A stretch of 64,000 bases of DNA from CAWIKY01 sp963836905 (GCA_963836905.1 CAWIKY010000002.1:1-64000), one strand, 5' to 3'. Shown: positions 20,856 to 30,943, counted from the first letter of the stretch. A program made the numbers and translations. The notes: generated by a model not told the origin, from the sequence alone.

Positions 20856-22115
20856 TTAGTGCGCAATTGCCGCCGCGCCGGCTTCGTCGATCATCGCGCC
20901 GCTGGTGAACCGGCCAAGACCAAAAGGAGCAGCGCGCGGCTCCGGTGTCCCGGTCGCCAGCAAATGCGCAAAACAATACCCGCCTGCCGGAATGGCTTTG
21001 AACCCGCCCGTTCCCCAACCCGCATTGATGTAAAGTCCATCAACCTCGGTTGCTGACAGAATTGGCGAGCTGTCATGAACGACATCGCAGATTCCTGCCC
21101 ATTGCCGCAGAAAGCGTAGTCGGGAGAATTGCGGGAAAAGCTCGATCACGCCGGCGGCAGCTTGTTCCATCCAGGGTAAATTGCCACGCTGTGCATATGA
21201 CAGGTAAAGGTCCAGCCCTGCCCCCATCACCAGTTCTCCCTTGTCCGACTGACTCATGTACACTCCCGTCGCCGAGCTGATCACGACGGTATCAAGAGCC
21301 GGCTTCACGGGCTCAGAAACGAATGCCTGCAGGGCATAAGACGAAATTGGCAACCGGATGCCAGCGTGGCGCGCAAGATCACTCGTATGTCCCGCAACAG
21401 CTGTACCGACGACTTGTGAATTGATGACGCCTTTGTTCGTACGGACGGCTCCGATCTTGCCGCCCTCAATCTCAAACCCTTCGACGCTGCAATTTTGAAT
21501 GATGTCGACACCCAATGCACTTGCAGCCCTGGCATATGCCCAAGCCACCGCGTCGTGGCGCGCAGTACCACCGCGCGGCTGTAATAGACCCGCTGCCAGA
21601 GGATATCGAGGCGAGGGATTGAGCTGAGGGATAAGGCGACGCGTTTCGGCTTCATCATACAGCTCCGCATCTACGCCATTCAGCAACATGGCGTTCGCCG
21701 ACCGATTAAGTATCTCGCGGTCATGCCGGTTATGCCCAAGCATCCAGACGCCGCGCTGCGAGAACATGATGTTGTAATTGAGCTGCTTGCTCAGGCCTTC
21801 GTACAGCTTGAGGGACAAGTCGTAAAAGGCAGCGCTTTCAGGAAAGAAATAGTTTGAACGAATGACAGTCGTGTTGCGACCCGTATTGCCACCGCCAATC
21901 CAACCGCGCTCGAGGACGCACGTATTCGTAAGTCCGTGATTTTTCGCCAGATAATACGCCGTGGCGAGCCCGTGGCCGCCGCCGCCGATAATGATGACGT
22001 CATATGCCTTTTTGGGCGTCGCGTTCTTCCATGCAGGCTTCCAATGCCGCTGGCCGCTCAGGCCGGCCCGCAAAACCGATAGGGCCGAATAGTGCGAAGG
22101 CGCGTCCGATCTCAA
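20856..22115 (-). CDS. soxB: Sarcosine oxidase beta subunit
   Basis: 419-residue catalytic flavoprotein that oxidises sarcosine to glycine, passing electrons to covalent FMN and making H2O2. The start YSALSVLRAGLSGQRHWKPA is family-typical. FAD is held by GGGGHGL at 44-50, and GWIGGGNTGRNTTVIRSNY follows. The His that carries covalent FMN corresponds to His187 in RGGTARHDAVAW. The C-terminus has INAGWGTGGFKAIPAGG. It is the first gene of soxBDAG, with a perfect TAACATGTTA palindrome 41 bases upstream. The glycine product links to the kbl-like gene; I see no formaldehyde or one-carbon genes in the window. Confidence 0.95.
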   Translation of the reverse strand: MRSDAPSHYSALSVLRAGLSGQRHWKPAWKNATPKKAYDVIIIGGGGHGLATAYYLAKNHGLTNTCVLERGWIGGGNTGRNTTVIRSNYFFPESAAFYDLSLKLYEGLSKQLNYNIMFSQRGVWMLGHNRHDREILNRSANAMLLNGVDAELYDEAETRRLIPQLNPSPRYPLAAGLLQPRGGTARHDAVAWAYARAASALGVDIIQNCSVEGFEIEGGKIGAVRTNKGVINSQVVGTAVAGHTSDLARHAGIRLPISSYALQAFVSEPVKPALDTVVISSATGVYMSQSDKGELVMGAGLDLYLSYAQRGNLPWMEQAAAGVIELFPQFSRLRFLRQWAGICDVVHDSSPILSATEVDGLYINAGWGTGGFKAIPAGGYCFAHLLATGTPEPRAAPFGLGRFTSGAMIDEAGAAAIAH

Positions 22116-22155
22116 ACCTGTTTCCCTCGCGCTAAACGTCCGGCACTAACCCCAT

Positions 22156-22165
22156 TAACATGTTA
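22156..22165. promoter_or_regulatory. Operator-like palindrome, site E of the TAACATGTTA set
   Basis: A perfect TAACATGTTA (flanked TTAACATGTTAG), 41 bases upstream of the soxB start. It is the best copy and the reference for sites A-D. Confidence 0.55.
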
Positions 22166-22592
22166 GCTATCCGCCGTCTTAGCTTATACAGCAAGCGGTA
22201 AATCTGAAATTTGTTGCGTTGCTGACCCTGAGAAAGTGGTCTGCCCCCGCACAAAGTGGTCCGCTAACCGGCTTCGTTCGGCCTTCAAGTATGAAACTGA
22301 GAGATGAGCAAGCGACTGATACGTGAGGAGACCATCGCAACAAAAAGTTTAGCGGGCAAACTTTTGATCAGGACAAGCGATCCCTTTCGGGTAGCATTCT
22401 TTTTTAAGGTCCAAGCTTCGCGAAGGACCTGAACAGCCTTCACGCTGTATCTCTAAGATGGCAACTGCGGCTATGGATAAATCCGTTCACGCAGGGTTCG
22501 CGGGCCTGACCATCTCGATCATTTTTGCGTGCGATTCAAGGATGTGAAGTTACCGACTAAATCGACAAATCGAGTGAAGCAAAAAGCTCGCA
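22166..22592. other. Gene-free stretch with insertion-sequence-like repeats
   Basis: No credible gene lies here. Two direct repeats AAAGTGGTCTGCC (22233-22245) and AAAGTGGTCCGCT (22253-22265) are 20 bases apart. A short frame MKLRDEQATDT starts at 22291. Repeated AAAGTGGTCC-type ends are what I recall from IS21-like elements, so this may be a decayed end; it is not proven. An inverted repeat AGGTCC/GGACCT lies at 22406-22429 around a 12-base spacer. The rest is the 3' flank of the leftward gene ending at 22593. Confidence 0.4.
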
Positions 22593-23550
22593 CTAGAAGG
22601 CCTCGAAGGTTTTGTCCGGTGCGGCGGTGCAACTGGCCTGCAGCCAGCGCAGGTTCAGGCCCACGCGGTCCGCCCCGCCCTCCGTCCAGGCATAGGATAT
22701 GGCGCGGTCGCTTCTCCCCTTCATAGGCATAGAGCGTGAGGGATGGCCGCCTGTCGCCATAGGTCCAGTCAACATCGCGCAGTTTGAGGCGGACGGTGCG
22801 CGGCGGGGTTTCATCGGTGGTGAGGACCGCCTCGCCGCCCTGATCATGGAGCATGACACCCGTCTGGAACTGCCAGTCGTCCATGCCTTCGCCGCTGTCG
22901 CCATGCTGCGCGCCGCGCATCACCGCAGTCCAACATTCGAAGGCACGCGCGCGGCGAAAGCGTGCCGAGGAAAGCGACACGCCCCGCGAAGCATTTACCC
23001 AGTAGGCAGTGTCGGAGAGGGTCAGGTTGACCTGAAGCGGTTCGCCATCGTCGGTCGCTGCCGGACGCGGGAACAGCACGATACATTCGCGACCTTCAGC
23101 CCTGCCGGAAAACCCGTCTCCGGCGCGTTGCCAATGAATGGCACAGTCTGCGAGTGGTTCAGCGGTATCATCTGCAAGGATATCTTGTCGGATGTGCCCC
23201 TCTGCCGGATCGGTGACCAACCGGTGCCGGAGGACGCTGTTTCCACCGCCTTCGACGTTGCGACGGGCATGCAGCATGATGGAACCATCCGTACCGTCTG
23301 CCGCGTCGGCCTCTATAGACCGAATGACCAGATGCTGGCGGGGTGCGAGGTCACTTACCGGCTGGCCTGCATCCTTGGCGAAGAAGTTGGCCCGGTCATT
23401 ATCCCAGCGGCCTTCCAGCATCGCCGCCAGATCTGCCAGATCCTTTTGCAGGTAACCGGGCGTCTCTTCCTGCGCCATTGCAGCGAACGGTAGCGACACA
23501 AGAGCGGCCAGCGAAAGGGCCGTACCGGAAACATTGGTCATCAAACGCAT
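22593..23550 (-). CDS. Exported CpcT/CpeT-like (lipocalin-fold) protein, one frameshift
   Basis: About 318 residues. Starts MRLMTNVSGTALSLAALVSL with cleavage after AMA, preceded by GGGGAGCT; an in-frame start 57 bases upstream is less likely. DLAAMLEGRWDNDRANFF resembles the opening of the CpcT/CpeT chromophore-lyase family, with a later Cys-containing CAIHWQRAGDGFSGRAEG and NASRGVSLSSARF region. A frame change near 22700 is needed; the correct tail reads YAWTEGGADRVGLNLRWLQA and ends DKTFEAF. It is the last gene of the operon receptor-PepSY-this gene and starts one base after the PepSY stop. CpcT proteins attach bilins in cyanobacteria; here a role in binding a small ligand in the periplasm is more likely, but unknown. 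The family call is tentative. Confidence 0.6.
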
Positions 23551-23551
23551 A

Positions 23552-24960
23552 TCAGCTCCCCGCTGCCGGTTTTCTTCGCCGCCAGCGGCGGATCTGCATG
23601 ATTGCACCGGTTATCAGTAGCAGGAAGCCCAGCGCGATTGCGGCCAGCAAGGCGGGCTTCTGCCGGTATTTAATGATGCCGCCCGTCCAGTCGACGACAT
23701 GAACCTTGTAATATAGCTCGAGCCAGATCTCAGGACGGGTACGCGGCACGTGAACCTGCCCGGTTGTCTGGTCGATGGTGATTGCCCCGTAAGCTGGCGC
23801 GGTGAAATAGCCTTTCCAGACCGGCCATGGCCCCGTGTAGAAATAATAGTCCAGGTCTTCCGGGCCGGAAGCGGTCTCCCAGCGCGTGATCGATCCGGCA
23901 GCCTTTGGGACCAGAGCTGATGCAGCAATCGCATCGCGCATAGTCTCATCGACAGTTATCCGTCGTCCATCCGCGGCGCTCCAGAGCTCCTGGGGGGATT
24001 GCGGCCGGGCCATTGCGCGCGCCAGACCGGTTCGCCGAGCAGGCTGGTCAGGATGAGCCGGGTTGGCGGTGTCTCGTTTCCGAACGCAATGTCTCGTGGA
24101 TGGGTATTGACGCGGCTCCAGTCGATGGCGGGAGCCGGAACCTCAAGCGTCCCGCTGAAATCACGGGAGGGATGGAGCAGCCAAACCACGCTCAGCCCCG
24201 AAGTCACCCAGAACACGACCTGGATCGCCAGAACCAGCCCGACGAGTTGATGCAGCTTCATGCTGCGCAGGCCCGCCTTGTGCCGGATGTAGAGACGCCG
24301 CGTCGTGATCACGCCAGAGACAGCCGCGCTAAGGAAAAGCAGCGCAAAGAACGTCAGCAGCAGATTCGTCTGCGCCACGCCCTTGCCGGTATAGTCCATG
24401 ATATGAATTGTCGTTGCCCAGTTCTCCAGATGCTTTAGGGGTGTCGTCTGGTCGATGAGAGCTCCCGTAACAGGATCAAGAAACAGCACTGCCTTGTCAG
24501 CCTCCACCCTCAAGGCAGGAACAGGCCGCTTCTGATATTCCGGCGAATTTGCGGTTTTCAGGCTTACAGCTTCTACCGCGACAGGTTCGCCGGTGATCTG
24601 CGATGCGATTGCTGCCGCCTCGTCGAAATTAATCGGTACAAGTGCGCTGCCGGTCACCGGGTTGACCAGCAAGTCGTTATCGGCGGCGACGACGGTGCGA
24701 CTGCCCTGCGTTTCCAGCACAAGGATCGAAACACCCCCTCCGGCGAACACCGTCTCAAGCAAGGTCAGATCGGGCAAGCCTGCAGGTGCATCAAGCGCTG
24801 CCGGAGGCGGCGCGCGGTACGCCGTGGTCCCTGATCTGGGTATGAGCGTCATCGTCAGGGCAGTCGTGAGCCAGACGGCAAGCTGCAAGACGAGGATGAG
24901 CGTCAGCCTGCGGTGCCATTTCATCACGCCCATACGAAACGCAGGTGAAACCTTGGTCAT
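23552..24960 (-). CDS. PepSY-domain membrane protein, one frameshift in a G6 run
   Basis: Two open segments join into one protein of about 468 residues. MKWHRRLTLILVLQLAVWLT is the first membrane helix; PepSY-type regions cover about 90-185. A second membrane helix (LLLTFFALLFLSAAVSGVIT) and a third after MKLHQLVGLVLAIQVVFWVT follow, then a second PepSY-like region with APAYGAITIDQTTGQVHV, and a last helix AIALGFLLLITGAIM. The two halves meet at six consecutive G bases, 23992-23997. Removing one gives GRNPQELWSAADG and restores the frame. PepSY_TM proteins commonly follow TonB-dependent receptors and are linked to ferric-chelate or metal handling in the inner membrane. It is 60 bases downstream of the receptor. 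Confidence 0.78.
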
Positions 24961-25019
24961 ATGACGCTTCCCCCCGTCCGATGCGGATGCGACGCTCGCA
25001 TCCGCATACGTCGGTCAGA

Positions 25020-27470
25020 TCAGAACGTGTAGCTTAACCGGACACCGACCTGGCGCTTACGCGGCGCACTTACGGTGAAGTCACGGTAGAAGGTGAAACG
25101 GCTGTTGGGGCGGATGATGAAGCTCCTCACCGGATCCGGAATGATGAGCGTCCGGTTAAAGTCCAGCAGTCTCGTGACAACCTGCGGCGTCTCATCGGAC
25201 AGTATATTGTTTGCGAACAGCGAGATGCGCCACTTGTCCGTCGAGAAGCCGGTCTGCAGGTTCATGAGATGGCTCGCGCCGGTCTCTGCCAGGTTATGAA
25301 CCTGCACATACCGCGTCGACTCATAATTATAATCTACGCGGGCAAACCAGTCTGTACCGCTCATCGCTGCAACAGGCAGGGTTACCGTTCCGCTGGCATT
25401 GAACTGATGGGTTGGGGTCTGCGGCAGCTTGTTGCCTGCGACCTGACCGTTAAAGCCGTCGACATCGCCGGGTGCTCCGGACGGAATGCCATCGGTATCG
25501 AACAGCTCTTCGGTATTCTCATCGTAGAAATCGATGAACTCAGCGTTCGAATAGGAATAACCGACGCGATAATCGAAACTCTCAATCGGGCTACCGAAAA
25601 TCTCGATCTCGCCGCCGTAGATTTCCGATTCACCTGCATTCACGATGAACGGAACGGTTGTGCCACTACGCCCTCCGGACGACGCCGTTGTGTAGGGCTG
25701 GGATTGCGAAAGCTGCTGATCCAGCCAGTCGAGATAGAAGACGGCGACATTGTAGTTGATAGCGCCACCCATCAGGACGCCCTTTAGCCCAACCTCGGCC
25801 GAATAAACCGTTTCCTCATCGAAAGATCCGAACCGGGAGTTCAGATCCTGGAAGTCCTGCTGGACAAAAAATTCCGACGCAGGCGGGAAATCGTTGAACC
25901 CGCCGGGCTTGTTGCCAACGGCCAGCGACCCGTAGAAGTTCATGTCCTCGTTGATCGCATAGCGTCCGGTAAGGCGAGGCAGGAAGCTGTCGAAGGTTTC
26001 GGTACGAACATTCGTAAAGGCTGGCCGAACGCCGCTGCCGCCAACGCCGAGAACTTCATCGGTCGCGGTAATTTCGTCTTCCTGATAGCGCGCTTCTAGC
26101 GTCATCGTCAGGCGATCCGTGAAATCGGCTTCAATCATCCCGTAGATAGCGGTGTTCTGGATCTCGTCTCCGGAATCGAAGAGGCGTCGGAGGTTGCTGC
26201 CCCCGGCCGGATCGAACGTGCCACTGGCGTCAAAGCCTTCGCCGTCTTTCTCGTTGTAGTATTAGATGCCAGCCAGCCAGCGGAACGCGCGATCGCGGGG
26301 CGAAAGCACCCGTAGCTCCTGTGAAAAATCCTCGACCATGCTCTGGGCAATCGAGAAGTTCGGCACCGTCGATGGCGCCAATGCACTGTCATAGGAATTC
26401 AGGTTTTCCGACTGGTTGTATGCTGTCACGGACGTGAAGGTGTAACCGTTATCGGTCTCGTAGTCCGCCTGCACGGAAGAGCGCCATGCCGTACGCTCAA
26501 GGCCGTTATAGCCAAGCTGATCCAGTTCAGCATCGTTGAAGGCGAGCGTGTCAGGCACGTCGATTTCGCCGCAGAAATAGCCGCGCGACCGGTTGGTCGA
26601 TGTCGGAATGCCGAAGAACGCACCGTTTATGTCAGGAAGGAAGCAGTTGAGCTTGTCGCTGCCGAAGGCCCCGTAGGCGAAACCGCCGTCACGATCCTCT
26701 GACCAGCCGACCAAAGCCCTTACGGTAAGATTGTCGGTCGGGGTGAAGACCAGCTTTCCACCGAGATTATAGGTGCGCTGTGCCCCAAGGTTTTCGCCGC
26801 CATCGGCATTTTCGTAATCGCCGCCGAAATCGTAATAGCGTGCGTTCAGCTCACCGGAGAGAATACCCTTGATCAAGGGGCCGCTCACATATCCGGACGC
26901 CTCGTAATTATCGTATTCGGCGACGGTGGCGTTGATACGTCCTGCGAACTCGTCACCGGGGTCGCGGGTCACAAAGTTGATCGCACCTGCGAACGTCTGA
27001 CGCCCGAACAATGCAGACTGCGGGCCACGAATGACCTCGACGCGCTGGAGATTGTCGAGTTGGTATGACGTGATGTTGCCGGAAACAAAGACGCCATCGA
27101 CAAAGAAAGCGGCATTCGATGCGCCGAGAATGTTCGACATGCCGCGGATGACCGGGCGAACCCCTGCTCCGCCCTGACCGCTACCCGTGCGGCCGAAGCC
27201 TTCACGGAACGAGAAGCCAGGTGTCTTTAGCGCAATGTCCGCAACGTTCTCAGAGCCGGACTCGAAAATCTCTTCGGCAGTGAAGGCGCTGATCGAAATC
27301 GGAACGTCGGTTAGCGACTCTTCTGTTTTGCGCGCAGTTACGACAATCGTGTCCTGCTTGAGTTCACGCTCGGCAGGTGGTGGCACATCGCCGGTCTGCG
27401 CCTGTGCGACTGCCGATGGAGCGGCGATGAGCGCGAAAGCGGTGCCCGCGAGCAAAATAGAACGTGACAT
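25020..27470 (-). pseudogene. TonB-dependent receptor 1, interrupted by one in-frame stop
   Basis: Outer-membrane receptor, 816 codons. Signal peptide MSRSILLAGTAFALIAAPSA with cleavage near AQA. The TonB-box-like region is ELKQDTIVVTARKTEE; the plug domain includes RPVIRGMSN, FVDGVFVSG and QRVEVIRGPQSALFGRQTFA. The barrel ends in VGVRLSYTF with a terminal Phe. The frame is constant from end to end apart from one TAA at 26262-26264 (minus-strand reading LAGI-stop-YYNEKDG). Related receptors have YYY here, so a single base change from a Tyr codon is the simplest explanation. It is paralogous to receptor 2 (both have AERELKQD). An AAATGATATACCATTT site lies 52 bases upstream. Confidence 0.88.
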
Positions 27471-27521
27471 AGGTATCCCTCCCTGATGTCCGCTTTGGCC
27501 CCCTGACCATACTGCGCGGAC

Positions 27522-27537
27522 AAATGATATACCATTT
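27522..27537. promoter_or_regulatory. Operator site 1 of the AAATGRTATAYCATTT set
   Basis: AAATGATATACCATTT, a near-perfect 16-base palindrome, 52 bases upstream of receptor 1. Five related sites are found only in promoter regions of the 27-42 kb cluster. Confidence 0.7.
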
Positions 27538-27642
27538 TGCGCCCTTTAATCACGATTATCAATAGGCCCTGACGTTTATAGGCGCTCGAGCCTCATTCGC
27601 GACCGGCGGGAGTTGGCTTTATAACCTGCCAAGTGACAACAG

Positions 27643-27673
27643 AAAAACGCCGACCCTTTCGGATCGGCGTTTC
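27643..27673 (-). terminator. Rho-independent terminator of receptor 2
   Basis: On the minus strand AAACGCCGA pairs with TCGGCGTTT across a ten-base loop and is followed by more T residues. It sits 26 bases after the receptor 2 stop. Confidence 0.8.
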
Positions 27674-27698
27674 TGACAGGTGTATCTTAGGCAAAAGC

Positions 27699-30188
27699 CT
27701 AGAAGCGGACTTTCAGTTCGGCACCGAATTGGGCACCGCGCCGCAGGCTTCCAAAATACGCGCGCGGAGCACCGTTCGACGCACCGGCAGGAGCCGCGTT
27801 TGGAGATATGATTGTAAAGTACGGGGTCTGCAACCAGCGTGTGGCAATGGCGATCGTGTCATCGTCCAGAATGTTCTGGCCATAGACGGACAGAACCCAA
27901 CGATCTTTTTCAAAGCCTGCGCGGGCACCAACACTGGTCGAGTCGCCCGTTTCGGCCAGGTTGTGCACCTGAACGAACTTGGAGCTCTCGAAGGTAACAT
28001 CCGTCGAGATGAAAGCATCCGAGCCGAACGGACCGGCTTCGGCCAGATCATAACGAACGAAACCACTCGCCTGATGCTCTGAGGTCAACGGGAAACGCTT
28101 GCCTACAATCGAGCAGCTCGCGGGACCGGTGCCGGGGAAAGCAGCCGTGAAGTCTGTACCCGTAGTCGCGGGATTTTCTAAAACGCCGCCGCCGCTCGTC
28201 AGGGTCCACTGGTCGGCATCGCAGCCCTCGGTGAACTCCGTATCCGTGTAGGCATAGGTCGCACCCATGCTCCAGTTCTCGTTCAGCGAACCGCTGAGGT
28301 CAAACTCGAGACCGAAAATTTCGCCCGCACCCTGGTTGGTCGCGATAGAGGTCAGCGCGCCTGTCGGCGTGCCGATGGCACTGGTTACCTGAACCTGTTT
28401 GGCATCGGTAAAGTATCCCGCTGCCGTGAAGTTGAACGAACCGGGCATGAAATCGAGCGGGGTTTTGAGGCCAAGCTCGAAGTTATCGGACTCTTCCTGA
28501 TCATAGAATGGTTGCCCAACCTGCGCACCAACATCGCCGTTCAGGCCGCCGGGCTTCACACCCTGAGCGAAGACACCATAGATCGTACCGCCATTGTCGA
28601 GGTCATAATCGAGTGTAATGCGGGGGGTGAAGGCGTCGAACGACGCCGTCGGATCGGGTGAACTGGTATCGGTCTTGGTTTCTTCAGCGTAGCGCCCCTC
28701 GACCGTCAGCGTGATGCGATCGGTCACATCGACCTCGACAAGGCCGAAAATGGCCTGGTTTTCAGTGGAGCGGTCACGCTGGAAGTTTGCTCTATCCCTG
28801 CCCGCAGGATCGGCGAACGTGATGTCAAACTCCTCGATCTGCTGGTCGTAATAGTACAGTCCGACCGCACCACGAACACGGCGATCCTGAGGAGACAGCA
28901 GTTTGATTTCTGCAGAGTAGTCTTCGATCTTGTCGCGGGAGGTGTTATTGAAGAATGCCTCATCCCCGAGAAATGCATTAAACACACTGACAGATGAGTG
29001 ATCGGAGTCATATCCCTGACGCTCGTCCTCGCTGCGGTAACCGCCGAGGAACTTCACAGCAAATCCTGTGTCGCCGATATCATAATCAGCAACGAGACTG
29101 GCGATATGCTGCTGGCGCGCGATACCGTCAAACGCTGTCCCGTCTACGAGCGCATAGGGCGAGCCGTTGGTGAAAGGCGGCAGGACGGGCACACCTCTAA
29201 AATTGCGATATATAGAGGTCAGCGGAACGCCAGGAATGACATTCGGGATGCCATCCGCGTCAGGACCGGAGTTGAGCGCAACCGGCTGTGGCGAGATGAT
29301 TCCGCAGTAGTACTGATTGGTGTTTCCCGAACCTGACAGAGGCCATGCCGACAGGGATCGATAACCGGGCTGGCAGTTGTTGAACTGCGCGGGCTGCAGG
29401 AACAATGCGAGCGGCCCGTCCTTGTCTTCGGTGTACTGGTAGCGCGCACGGGCGGTAAAAGCGTCCGTCGGCTTGAAGTCGAGCACGCCCGAGAAGCTGA
29501 TCGTCTCTTCCGACCCAACCAGTTCGTTCGTTACCTGGTTGCGGAACTCACCGCCATATTCATAACCGCGGAACGTCACCCGACCGGTCAGGACATCGCC
29601 GAGAATGGGACCGGAAAGTGCAAGATTGACTTCGTTGGTCTCGTTGGAACCCATGCGAAGCACAGCTTCACCCTCGACGGTTTCCGTACCACCCTTGGTG
29701 ATGAAGTTGATTGCACCGGCGTAGGTGTTACGTCCGTAAAGCGCGGACTGCGGACCCTTGATGACTTCGACGCGCTGAAGATCGTTCGGATCGAGGTTCT
29801 GGATCGAACCGGCATAATACACGCCATCGATGAAGTAGGCGGTTCCGGACTCGACGCCGAACTGGACGCCTGCAAGAACGTTGGACTGGCCGCGGATGAC
29901 CGGACGCTCGGTCGAGCGGCCAAATGCTTTGGAGAAGGAGAGACCCGGGGTGAAACGAGCAATATCATCGATTGTCTGAAGTTGAAGGTTCTCGATCGAC
30001 TGCTCGTCGAACGCGGAAACAGCAACGGGCGCTTCGAGGATCGTTTCCTCTTTCTTGCGTGATGTCACGACGATGACGTCCTGCTTTAGCTCACGCTCGG
30101 CTGGCACATCGGACGTCTGCGCAACAGCCTGATTTGACGCAGTGAACGCCAGTGCGGCGACCCCTGCCATCAGCATTGATTTGTTCAT
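27699..30188 (-). CDS. TonB-dependent receptor 2
   Basis: Intact outer-membrane receptor of about 829 residues. The chosen start MNKSMLMAGVAALAFTASNQ follows GGGGAGAG and begins a signal peptide (cleavage near VAQ). The longer frame from 30308 would put 40 non-signal residues in front. Plug domain: VIVVTSRKKEET, RPVIRGQSN, FIDGVYYAG, VEVIKGPQSALYGRNTYAGA. The C-terminus ends LKVRF with the terminal aromatic needed by the BAM complex. It is a single-gene unit with its own terminator and an operator 52 bases upstream, the same spacing as receptor 1. The substrate is unknown; regulon membership suggests a specific organic substrate rather than general iron uptake. Confidence 0.94.
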   Translation of the reverse strand: MNKSMLMAGVAALAFTASNQAVAQTSDVPAERELKQDVIVVTSRKKEETILEAPVAVSAFDEQSIENLQLQTIDDIARFTPGLSFSKAFGRSTERPVIRGQSNVLAGVQFGVESGTAYFIDGVYYAGSIQNLDPNDLQRVEVIKGPQSALYGRNTYAGAINFITKGGTETVEGEAVLRMGSNETNEVNLALSGPILGDVLTGRVTFRGYEYGGEFRNQVTNELVGSEETISFSGVLDFKPTDAFTARARYQYTEDKDGPLALFLQPAQFNNCQPGYRSLSAWPLSGSGNTNQYYCGIISPQPVALNSGPDADGIPNVIPGVPLTSIYRNFRGVPVLPPFTNGSPYALVDGTAFDGIARQQHIASLVADYDIGDTGFAVKFLGGYRSEDERQGYDSDHSSVSVFNAFLGDEAFFNNTSRDKIEDYSAEIKLLSPQDRRVRGAVGLYYYDQQIEEFDITFADPAGRDRANFQRDRSTENQAIFGLVEVDVTDRITLTVEGRYAEETKTDTSSPDPTASFDAFTPRITLDYDLDNGGTIYGVFAQGVKPGGLNGDVGAQVGQPFYDQEESDNFELGLKTPLDFMPGSFNFTAAGYFTDAKQVQVTSAIGTPTGALTSIATNQGAGEIFGLEFDLSGSLNENWSMGATYAYTDTEFTEGCDADQWTLTSGGGVLENPATTGTDFTAAFPGTGPASCSIVGKRFPLTSEHQASGFVRYDLAEAGPFGSDAFISTDVTFESSKFVQVHNLAETGDSTSVGARAGFEKDRWVLSVYGQNILDDDTIAIATRWLQTPYFTIISPNAAPAGASNGAPRAYFGSLRRGAQFGAELKVRF

Positions 30189-30239
30189 TTTACTCTCCCC
30201 GGTAAGGCGACGCACAAAAAGCCTCCCAATGCGTGCCGC

Positions 30240-30255
30240 AAATGATATACCTTTT
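30240..30255. promoter_or_regulatory. Operator site 2 of the AAATGRTATAYCATTT set
   Basis: AAATGATATACCTTTT, 52 bases upstream of receptor 2 and 106 bases upstream of the divergent DUF3598-like gene, so one site may serve both directions. Confidence 0.65.
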
Positions 30256-30360
30256 GATACCAACCAAACATGCTCCCGATTGCAAGCGGCTTGTTGGGTC
30301 TTTGACACTTTCGTGTCGGCTTGTGATTAATTCGGCACACTCAACAGGAGGTAAGCCAAT

Positions 30361-30865
30361 GTCAGACATCGTGACTTCGAACGAACTCAAGAAAATCATG
30401 CCGCTACTCGCGCGTCACGAAGGCGTATGGGAAGGACATTACCGATTCTTTGACGTCGAGGGGAACAAGATCGACGAGCACGAATCGCGCCTGATCTGCC
30501 GGTTTCCGGAGGACGGACATCCCTACCATCAAACGAATCACTATCGATGGGCGGACGGCAAGAGGGAGGTCCGCGACTTCCCGGCGACGGTCAAGGACGG
30601 TCGCCTGAACTGGGACAATGACTTCATCATCGGTTGGGCCTGCGATGTGGCGCTGGACGACTTCAATCGGACCACGATGCTCAACTGGACACGGACCGGC
30701 GAGCCGGACCTCTATCTCTACGAGATGATCCAGCTGTCAGATGACGGGCAGTCACGGGCGCGGGTCTGGCAATGGTTCAAGGCCGACCGCCTATTCCAAC
30801 GCACTCTGGTGGATGAAAAGTTCATCACCAAGGATTGGAAGCAGTACGAGGGCAAGGAGTTCTAG
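30361..30865 (+). CDS. DUF3598-like (lipocalin-fold) protein
   Basis: 167-residue cytoplasmic protein starting MSDIVTSNELKKIMPLLARH after an excellent GGAGG eight bases upstream. RHEGVWEGHYRFFDVEGNKI, the YHQTNHYRWADGKREV segment and the C-terminal RARVWQWFKADRLFQRTLVD resemble the DUF3598 family, a beta-barrel group related to CpcS/lipocalins. The family call is from recall of its conserved HEGxWxGxY and QTNxYxWxDG patterns. Rich in Trp, Tyr and Asp, it probably binds a hydrophobic or aromatic small molecule. It is transcribed alone, diverges from receptor 2 and shares the terminator at 30891. No catalytic motif is visible. Confidence 0.75.
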
Positions 30866-30890
30866 GCTTCGGCTCACCGGACGCAGATAC

Positions 30891-30922
30891 AAAAAACCCC
30901 GGAGCATGGCTCCGGGGTTTTT
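30891..30922. terminator. Bidirectional rho-independent terminator
   Basis: A run of A, the stem CCCCGGAGC, a short loop, GCTCCGGGG and a run of T. It lies between the convergent stops at 30865 and 30944 and can work on both strands. Confidence 0.92.
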
Positions 30923-30943
30923 CATGGTAATCCAGATTGAAAC

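Noticed and set aside
22406..22429. AGGTCC/GGACCT inverted repeat as a terminator
   Set aside because: There is no T run on the 3' side for either strand and no gene ends close by.
23552..24013. Separate small PepSY protein
   Set aside because: It begins inside a G6 run that joins it to the preceding segment, and together they form one normal-length PepSY_TM protein.
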